The notes under the pieces: generated by a model | What the model was told of the DNA's origin: nothing | The model's database searches: none | Seen by the model: only the letters and a program-made list of their open reading frames with translations | In this document: positions 14,101 to 20,064 of the stretch, piece after piece | How the letters are laid out: every line of letters starts with the position of its first letter | Position numbering within the stretch: the stretch's first letter is position 1 | NCBI GenBank assembly: GCA_003489145.1 | Contig: DNJI01000005.1 | Coordinates: 1 to 20,064 of the forward strand | From: Gammaproteobacteria bacterium | GTDB lineage: Bacteria > Pseudomonadota > Gammaproteobacteria > PS1 > Pseudothioglobaceae | Length of the DNA stretch: 20,064 nt | Reading direction: 5' to 3' | Translations under genes and position numbers: made by a program

Positions 14101-14125
14101 AAGATGTCGTTAAGTCTCATCTTAA
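14101..14125. repeat. overlapping inverted repeats between znuC and polA
   Basis: AAGATG (14101-14106) and CATCTT (14118-14123) form one inverted repeat, and TTAAG (14110-14114) and CTTAA (14121-14125) form a second that overlaps it. They lie in the 130-base divergent gap (14066-14195), which is otherwise A/T-rich and without a gene. It could be an operator for znuC or polA, but the arms are short and do not match a Zur consensus I know. Confidence 0.3.
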
Positions 14126-14195
14126 TGAGTAAAAATTGGTAAAATTCTGAATAGTATCTCTATTATTTTCATAACCTGACTAAAAACTTCTTAGC

Positions 14196-16943
14196 ATGTC
14201 ACATCAACTTATTTTATTAGACGGATCGGCCTTTTTATTTAGGGCTTATTTTTCTACCCTTTCGCAAAATTTAACCAACGACGATGGTTTTCCTACGGGT
14301 GCTATGTTTGGCGTTATTAATGCGATTAAGCATTTACAGCGAAAATACCCGCAAGCCAAACTAATTGCTATTTTTGATGCCAAGGGTAAAAATCATCGAC
14401 ACGAACTCTACCCACAGTACAAAGCTCATCGTAAGCCAGCTGATGAAGAGTTGGTGATGCAAATCGAACCACTGTACGAAATTATCCGTGCCATGGGTTT
14501 TCATTTTATGTGTGTGCCTGGGGTTGAAGCAGATGATGTGATTGCTACTTTAAGTCGTTGTGCAGATGAGAACAAGTTGAAAACCATTATTGCTAGTGGC
14601 GATAAAGACTTGATGCAACTCGTGAGTGACAATATTACTCAGCTCAATATGAAGGGCGACTTATACGATCAAGCAGGCGTAGTAGAAAAGATGGGTGTGC
14701 GCCCCGACCAAATCTTAGACTTATTAGCGTTGACTGGTGACAGTGCGGATAATATCCCAGGTGTGCCAAGCGTGGGACCAAAAACGGCAATTAAGTGGCT
14801 AGATCAGTTTGGCGGTATTGAAGATATCAAAACCAATGCAGATCAAATTAATGGCAAAGTCGGCGAAAAATTACGCGATAGTTTTGAGTTGTTAGATTTG
14901 TCTTATCAGTTGGTGCAGCTTAAATTTGATGTTGATTTACCTTGCGATATTTTGACGGAGGAGCCCGGCCCTGATAATGCTAAATTAGCCAGCTTGTTTC
15001 AGCAATATGGATTCTCAATGTGGTTTAAACAGTTAAATATCACGAATGAATCGCCTGCATTAAAGTCAGCAGTACAAGTAACAACTGAACCTTTGGTTGA
15101 TGTGGTTGAAAACGTGCCAAGTAACGATTTCATGGCTGACTACTCTCAAACGCTGGTATTAGATAATCAAACTTTTGAAACATTGGTGCAAAGATTAGAG
15201 AAAAGCCCGGCTTTTGTTTTTGATTTAGAAACGACTTCACTAGATTATATGAATGCTCAAATTGTGGGATGGGTATTTTTAGTAGATAAGGACAGCTTTT
15301 ATGTGCCAGTTGCACATGATTATTTAGATGCACCCAAGCAATTAAATTTTGCAGACGTGTTGGAAAAATTAAGGCCCATTTTAGAAAACTCTACTATTCA
15401 TAAAATAGGCCAAAACCTAAAATACGATACTCATGTTTTAGCCAATTACGACCTTTCATTAAAAGGTATTAGTGATGACACTATGGTGAAATCATATTGT
15501 TTGAACTCGGTGGCAACACGACACAACATGGATGATTTGGCACAGCATTATCTGAATTATCAAACCATTCATTTTGCCGATGTGGCGGGCAAAGGGAAAA
15601 AGCAAATTACCTTTAATCAGGTCGGGCTAGAGCAAGCGTTCCCTTACGCTTGTGAGGACGTAATTGTGACTCAGGAACTGAATCAAGTATTGGATAGTGA
15701 TTTGGCGCAATACCCTAAATTGGCTAAACTGTATCAGACTCTGGAAATACCATTAATCGAAGTATTGGTGCGTATGGAGCGCAATGGTGTAGAGCTAGAT
15801 GTGAGCGCTTTGAACATACAGCAAATTGACATTGCTGCGCAAATGAAAGACATTGAATCGCAAGCATTTGAGTTGGCGGGTGATGCGTTTAATCTAGAGT
15901 CACCTAAACAAATTCAACAAATTTTATTCTCTGAAGATGGTTTGGGCTTAGAAGCCAAAAAGAAAACACCTAAAGGTGCGCCTTCTACCAATGAAGAGGC
16001 ATTAAAGTTGTTAGACCACCCACTGGTTGATTTGATTCTAAGTTACCGTACACTGACTAAACTTAATTCAACCTATTTGGAAGCTTTGCCCAGGCAAATA
16101 GATCTTAAAACTGGGCGATTACATACTTCATACCATCAAGCGGTGACGGCCACAGGGCGCCTTTCTTCTTCCAATCCAAATTTGCAAAATATCCCCATTC
16201 GTTCTGAGCAAGGTGCGCGCATTAGAGGTGCTTTTATTGCCAACAAAGGCTACGTGATTATTGCAGCAGACTACTCTCAGATTGAGCTTAGAATTATGGC
16301 GCATATTTCACAAGATGAAAGTTTACTAAAAGCCTTTAATAATGATGTAGATGTGCATAGCGCCACGGCATCGATGATGTTTAATGTGCCGCTTAATGAG
16401 GTCACAAAAGACCATCGTCGTAATGCCAAAGCCATTAATTTTGGTTTGATTTACGGCATGAGTGCCTTTGGTCTTGCCAAGCAGATCGACGTGTCTAGAA
16501 CGGAGGCCAAAGCTTATATCGATGCTTATTTTGAAAATTATCCAAGTGTCCTAAACTACATGAATAACACCAAAGAAATAGCCAAAGCACAAGGTTATGT
16601 TGAAACCGTGATGGGTAGGCGCTTATATTTACCACAGATTAATGCTAAGAATAAAATGCTACAACAGCACGCTTTGCGCACAGCAATTAATGCGCCGATG
16701 CAAGGCTCTTCGGCTGATATTATTAAAAAAGCCATGCTCGATGTTTATCAATGGATTGGCGATGACAACCCTGACATTAAGATGATCATGCAAGTACATG
16801 ACGAGCTAGTTTTTGAGGTGAAAGCTTCAAAGGCGGATGAATTTGCACATAAAATACAAACATTAATGAGTGACACCTATCCATTAGACATTCCGCTGGT
16901 GGTTGATGTAGGTGTTGGCGATTCTTGGCAACAAGCACACTAG
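14196..16943 (+). CDS. polA: DNA polymerase I
   Basis: Repair and Okazaki-fragment polymerase of 915 residues (E. coli 928), with all three domains. The N-terminal 5'-3' nuclease domain (about 1-290) has VEADDVIATL, SGDKDLMQL and the GDSADNIPGVPSVGPKTA helix-hairpin-helix region. The 3'-5' proofreading site looks active: FDLETTSLD (D343, E345) and YACED (Y484, D488). In the polymerase domain DYSQIELR gives D692, VHDE gives D869/E870, and the O-helix RRNAKAINFGLIYG carries R741, K745, F749 and Y753, which correspond to E. coli R754, K758, F762 and Y766; phenylalanine at 749 predicts discrimination against dideoxynucleotides. No clear ribosome binding site precedes the ATG at 14196. argS begins five bases after its stop. 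Confidence 0.98.
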   Translation: MSHQLILLDGSAFLFRAYFSTLSQNLTNDDGFPTGAMFGVINAIKHLQRKYPQAKLIAIFDAKGKNHRHELYPQYKAHRKPADEELVMQIEPLYEIIRAMGFHFMCVPGVEADDVIATLSRCADENKLKTIIASGDKDLMQLVSDNITQLNMKGDLYDQAGVVEKMGVRPDQILDLLALTGDSADNIPGVPSVGPKTAIKWLDQFGGIEDIKTNADQINGKVGEKLRDSFELLDLSYQLVQLKFDVDLPCDILTEEPGPDNAKLASLFQQYGFSMWFKQLNITNESPALKSAVQVTTEPLVDVVENVPSNDFMADYSQTLVLDNQTFETLVQRLEKSPAFVFDLETTSLDYMNAQIVGWVFLVDKDSFYVPVAHDYLDAPKQLNFADVLEKLRPILENSTIHKIGQNLKYDTHVLANYDLSLKGISDDTMVKSYCLNSVATRHNMDDLAQHYLNYQTIHFADVAGKGKKQITFNQVGLEQAFPYACEDVIVTQELNQVLDSDLAQYPKLAKLYQTLEIPLIEVLVRMERNGVELDVSALNIQQIDIAAQMKDIESQAFELAGDAFNLESPKQIQQILFSEDGLGLEAKKKTPKGAPSTNEEALKLLDHPLVDLILSYRTLTKLNSTYLEALPRQIDLKTGRLHTSYHQAVTATGRLSSSNPNLQNIPIRSEQGARIRGAFIANKGYVIIAADYSQIELRIMAHISQDESLLKAFNNDVDVHSATASMMFNVPLNEVTKDHRRNAKAINFGLIYGMSAFGLAKQIDVSRTEAKAYIDAYFENYPSVLNYMNNTKEIAKAQGYVETVMGRRLYLPQINAKNKMLQQHALRTAINAPMQGSSADIIKKAMLDVYQWIGDDNPDIKMIMQVHDELVFEVKASKADEFAHKIQTLMSDTYPLDIPLVVDVGVGDSWQQAH

Positions 16944-16948
16944 AGGCT

Positions 16949-18649
16949 ATGAAAGAACAAATACAAACCCTATTAACGCAAAGTTTAGAAGCCTTAGTGA
17001 CTAATGGCGTACTGACTGAAGTGCCAGACAATATCCGTATTGACCATTCTAAAGATAAAGCACAAGGTGATTTTGCCTCTAATATCGCTATGATGCTTTC
17101 TAAGCAAGCCAAATGCTCGCCTCGTGATTTAGCTCAGAAAATCATTGATAATCTGCCAGATTCTGCAGAAATAGACAAGGTGGAAATCGCCGGTCCAGGC
17201 TTTATTAACTTCTTTATGTCACAAGACTCAAATGCTTCGGTTGTGAGTCAAATTATTGACCAAGGCAAGACTTTTGGTTTGTCCAGCGTGGGCGCTAAGC
17301 AACGCGTTTTACTTGAATTTGTATCGGCCAATCCAACCGGCCCATTGCATGTTGGCCATGGTCGAGGCGCTGCTTATGGCGCCACCGTAGCTAATTTGTT
17401 GCGCGCAGTTGGCTTTGAAGTAGACAACGAATATTATGTGAATGATGCGGGTCGTCAAATGGATATTTTGGCTACCTCGGTTTACTTGCGCTATATTGAA
17501 ACAGAAAAATTTCCAGACAATGGCTACAAAGGTGATTACATTTTTGACATTGCTAAACAAATCAATGGTGTGGATAAGTTAGATATTTTCTTAGATGTGC
17601 ATGCTGATGCAAAAGACGGTGGCGATAAAGAAAAGCACATTGATGATTTGATTGCAAACTGCAAAGCCCAGTTGGGCGATAGTTATAAAGTCGTGTTTGA
17701 TTTGGCTATTGATCAAATTCTGGGGGGTATTAAAACTGATTTGGCAGAATTCGACGTTGAATATCAGCAGTGGTTTTCTGAGCAATCATTAGTCGATAGC
17801 GGGTTATCAAAAACCACGGTAGAAGCATTGCAATCTTCTGGTCATATTTATGAAAAAGACGGTGCGCTTTGGTTTAAAACCACAGATTTTGGTGATGATC
17901 TTGATCGAGTTGTGGTGCGTGATAACGGCATGCACACTTATTTTGCTTCGGATATCGCCTATCACTTAGAAAAGTTTGAGCGTGGTTATGACAAAATTAT
18001 TAATATTTGGGGTTCGGATCATCATGGCTATATTGCTCGAGTTAAAGCTTCTATTAAAGCACTTGGATTTGATGAAAGCAAGCTAGAGATTCTATTGGTG
18101 CAATTTGCTAATTTGTATCGAGGTGGTAAAAAAGTCGCCATGTCGACGCGTAGTGGCTCGTTCGTTACCTTGGAAGAATTGCGCAATGAAGTGGGTAATG
18201 ATGCGGCACGTTTTTTCTATGTATTGCGTAAATCAGAACAGCACATGGATTTTGACCTTGACCTAGCCAAATCTAAAACCAACGAAAATCCAGTGTTTTA
18301 TATTCAATACGCCCATGCCCGTATTTGTTCGGTACTGAAGCAAGATGCTGGCGATGCAACAACGATTGATTTGTCATTACTTAATAACGAAGCAGAAAGT
18401 ACTTTAATCAAACAACTGAACCGTTATAAGGATGTGGTGCAATCTTCAGCGCTTAATTACGAACCTCACTTGCTGGCATATTACTTACGCGAATTAGCCG
18501 GTGATTTCCATAGCTATTACAATAACAGTGAATTTTTGGTCGAAGATGCTACGTTGCGAAACTCTAGATTGTTGCTCATTAGTGCGGTGAAGCAAGTCAT
18601 TTCTAACGGGTTAAATTTACTTAGTGTGAATGCGCCCGATTCAATGTAA
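16949..18649 (+). CDS. argS: arginyl-tRNA synthetase
   Basis: Class I aminoacyl-tRNA synthetase that charges tRNA-Arg. The protein has 566 residues (E. coli 577). An N-terminal Add1 domain of about 110 residues, with AGPGFINFF near its end, recognises the tRNA D-loop. The HIGH motif is HVGH (134-137), and the KMSKS-like loop is KVAMSTR (395-401). The C-terminal DALR anticodon-binding domain covers roughly the last 120 residues. I choose the ATG at 16949, five bases after the polA stop, which has GAGG immediately upstream (overlapping that stop); a TTG at 16925 would extend it eight residues into polA without a ribosome binding site. Close spacing suggests co-transcription with polA and with the helicase gene downstream. 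Confidence 0.97.
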   Translation: MKEQIQTLLTQSLEALVTNGVLTEVPDNIRIDHSKDKAQGDFASNIAMMLSKQAKCSPRDLAQKIIDNLPDSAEIDKVEIAGPGFINFFMSQDSNASVVSQIIDQGKTFGLSSVGAKQRVLLEFVSANPTGPLHVGHGRGAAYGATVANLLRAVGFEVDNEYYVNDAGRQMDILATSVYLRYIETEKFPDNGYKGDYIFDIAKQINGVDKLDIFLDVHADAKDGGDKEKHIDDLIANCKAQLGDSYKVVFDLAIDQILGGIKTDLAEFDVEYQQWFSEQSLVDSGLSKTTVEALQSSGHIYEKDGALWFKTTDFGDDLDRVVVRDNGMHTYFASDIAYHLEKFERGYDKIINIWGSDHHGYIARVKASIKALGFDESKLEILLVQFANLYRGGKKVAMSTRSGSFVTLEELRNEVGNDAARFFYVLRKSEQHMDFDLDLAKSKTNENPVFYIQYAHARICSVLKQDAGDATTIDLSLLNNEAESTLIKQLNRYKDVVQSSALNYEPHLLAYYLRELAGDFHSYYNNSEFLVEDATLRNSRLLLISAVKQVISNGLNLLSVNAPDSM

Positions 18650-18661
18650 TGATAAGCGTGT

Positions 18662-20064
18662 ATGAATGATCAGGCACAAAGAGATCAAGCCTTAGACGTC
18701 ACACAATCTTATATTGTTCAAGCCCCTGCCGGTTCAGGCAAAACTGAGTTATTAACACAGCGATATCTTAAGTTACTGACCACTTGTTCAGAGCCTGAGA
18801 ATATTATCGCCATGACCTTTACCAATAAGGCGGTTGATGAATTAACGGAACGGGTTCTATCAGCTTTACAATCAATCGATCAACCTCGACCAGAAGAAAT
18901 ACACAAGCAAGTTACTTATGATCTGGCGCAAGCTGTAATGGCGCGTTCGGATGAGCGAAACTGGCAAGTATTAAACAACCCCAAACGTTTAAAAATATCT
19001 ACCATTGACGGCCTATCTAGTTTGATTAGTAGTCGTTATCCCTCTAAGACACAATTAGTACCTCGCCAAATTATGGCGGCACAATGGCAACGCAATCAAG
19101 CTTATAAACAAGCCGCAATGCAAACCCTGCTACTAGTCGATGATCCACAGCACAGTAAAGCAATTGCTCATTTGTTATTGTATTTGGACAACAATGTAGA
19201 AAAATTTTATCGCCTGGTTATACATATGTTGTCTAAGCGTGATCAATGGCTAATGCGATTGTATCGGGGTGAAGCGTTAGATGCCGATGTTTTAAAAAAT
19301 AGTGCGCAGAAGATTGTCATTCAACATTTGTCTCATTTAGAGCAAGTGGCTAAGTTACATTTGGATCAATCATTTTTTGAGCTAATGACATCAAGTGCTG
19401 ACAGTGAGCAAGCTCAGGTTGATAAACTGCCGGGCCACCAGTTGACAGACTTGGCTAAGTGGCAGGCGATTGAGTCTTTGTGTTTAAACAAAAAAGGACT
19501 GTGGCGTAAAAAGTTAGATAAAAATTGTGGCTATCCTGTTGAGCTGAAAGCGCAAAAAAATGCGTTAATGGAGCATCTGCAGGTATTGTCGACGCAAGAT
19601 TCATTACGAGAGTTGCTACATCAAGTGACGCAATTACCTGCGCTCGATTTTTCTAAAATTCAAGCAGACACATTGACAGTGATTGCACAAGTATTAAAAC
19701 TTTGTGTTGCACAACTAAGTCTGCACTTTGAACAAAAACAAGCGCATGATTTTATCGAAGTGGCGCTGAATGCCAACCAAGCGTTAGATGACCGATCTAG
19801 CGTTAGTGATATCGCTTTGTTTTTAGATTATCAGCTACAACATTTGTTGATTGATGAATTTCAAGATACTTCTGCTTCACAGTTTAATACCATTGAAAAG
19901 CTGATTAAGTATTGGCAACCGAATGATGGGAAAACCTTATTCTTGGTGGGTGATCCCATGCAATCGATTTATCGATTTAGAGAATCTCAAGTAGGATTAT
20001 TTTTACAAGTTAAGGTAAGCGGTATTGCTAATATTAAACCCACTTCGTTATTATTAAGTACAAA
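18662..20064 (+). CDS. UvrD/Rep superfamily I helicase, RecB/AddA-like (5' part only)
   Basis: An open frame runs without a stop from the ATG at 18662 to the end of the window: 467 codons, with the C-terminal half missing. Superfamily I helicase motifs are clear: Walker A APAGSGKT (21-28), TFTNKAVDELTERV (motif Ia), KISTIDGL, Walker B DEFQD (398-402) and GDPMQSIYRFR (430-440). The about 300 residues between Ia and II, and the YRFR ending of motif III, fit the AddA/RecB branch rather than UvrD itself, so double-strand-break end processing is likely. Whether it carries the C-terminal nuclease domain cannot be seen. Its usual partner (AddB-like or RecC) is not upstream, where argS ends 12 bases earlier. 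There is no strong ribosome binding site. Confidence 0.88.
   Translation, partial: MNDQAQRDQALDVTQSYIVQAPAGSGKTELLTQRYLKLLTTCSEPENIIAMTFTNKAVDELTERVLSALQSIDQPRPEEIHKQVTYDLAQAVMARSDERNWQVLNNPKRLKISTIDGLSSLISSRYPSKTQLVPRQIMAAQWQRNQAYKQAAMQTLLLVDDPQHSKAIAHLLLYLDNNVEKFYRLVIHMLSKRDQWLMRLYRGEALDADVLKNSAQKIVIQHLSHLEQVAKLHLDQSFFELMTSSADSEQAQVDKLPGHQLTDLAKWQAIESLCLNKKGLWRKKLDKNCGYPVELKAQKNALMEHLQVLSTQDSLRELLHQVTQLPALDFSKIQADTLTVIAQVLKLCVAQLSLHFEQKQAHDFIEVALNANQALDDRSSVSDIALFLDYQLQHLLIDEFQDTSASQFNTIEKLIKYWQPNDGKTLFLVGDPMQSIYRFRESQVGLFLQVKVSGIANIKPTSLLLST

Noticed and set aside
16925..16948. TTG start for argS inside polA
   Set aside because: No ribosome binding site precedes it; the ATG at 16949 has GAGG upstream and gives the usual N-terminus.
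1..20064. tRNA genes, rRNA genes, CRISPR arrays, insertion sequences, prophage or toxin-antitoxin modules
   Set aside because: No cloverleaf-like segments, regularly spaced repeats, transposase motifs or terminal inverted repeats were seen on either strand; nearly all bases belong to identified housekeeping genes.

Overview
The window is a compact, AT-rich stretch of bacterial chromosome with short intergenic gaps, ATGA start/stop overlaps and no mobile elements, rRNA, tRNA or CRISPR that I can see. Gene content and protein sequences point to a gammaproteobacterium. The Calvin-cycle-type class II aldolase next to gap, pgk and pyk, the cbb3 oxidase assembly genes ccoG-ccoH, and the low GC content fit the sulfur-oxidising SUP05/Ca. 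Thioglobus and mussel/clam symbiont group best. That placement is an inference, not proven here.

Layout. Bases 1-4250 hold the triose/hexose-phosphate block: the last codons of gap, an internal terminator, a DUF302 gene, pgk, pyk and fba (cbbA type), closed by a terminator. Bases 4271-10043 hold six same-strand genes joined by overlaps of 1-4 nt or a 2-nt gap: mnmG, rsmG, an AsmA-like membrane protein, tatD, rluC and ubiA. A terminator hairpin contains the ubiA stop codon. Bases 10054-10471 hold a perfect 16-bp palindrome, a promoter with a consensus -35, and a 72-residue two-helix membrane protein of unknown function, ended by a bidirectional terminator shared with dapD on the minus strand.

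Bases 11331-11453 are a divergent control region between dapD (extended -10 promoter) and ccoG. An FNR/ANR-type site lies at the right distance from a -10 element for oxygen-responsive activation of ccoG-ccoH. ccoH converges on znuC (minus strand). From 14196 to the end run polA, argS and a RecB/AddA-like UvrD-family helicase that runs off the window.

How the genes work together. The first block interconverts glyceraldehyde-3-phosphate, 3-phosphoglycerate, fructose bisphosphate and, through pyk, pyruvate, and would serve carbon fixation and lower glycolysis. The second block is mainly tRNA/rRNA modification (mnmG, rsmG, rluC) plus ubiquinone synthesis (ubiA). ccoG-ccoH mature the high-affinity terminal oxidase, and their apparent FNR control suits a microaerobic or oxygen-fluctuating life. 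No clear new multi-gene system is visible. The strongest candidate for something undescribed is the small membrane protein at 10206-10424 with its own well-formed transcription unit.
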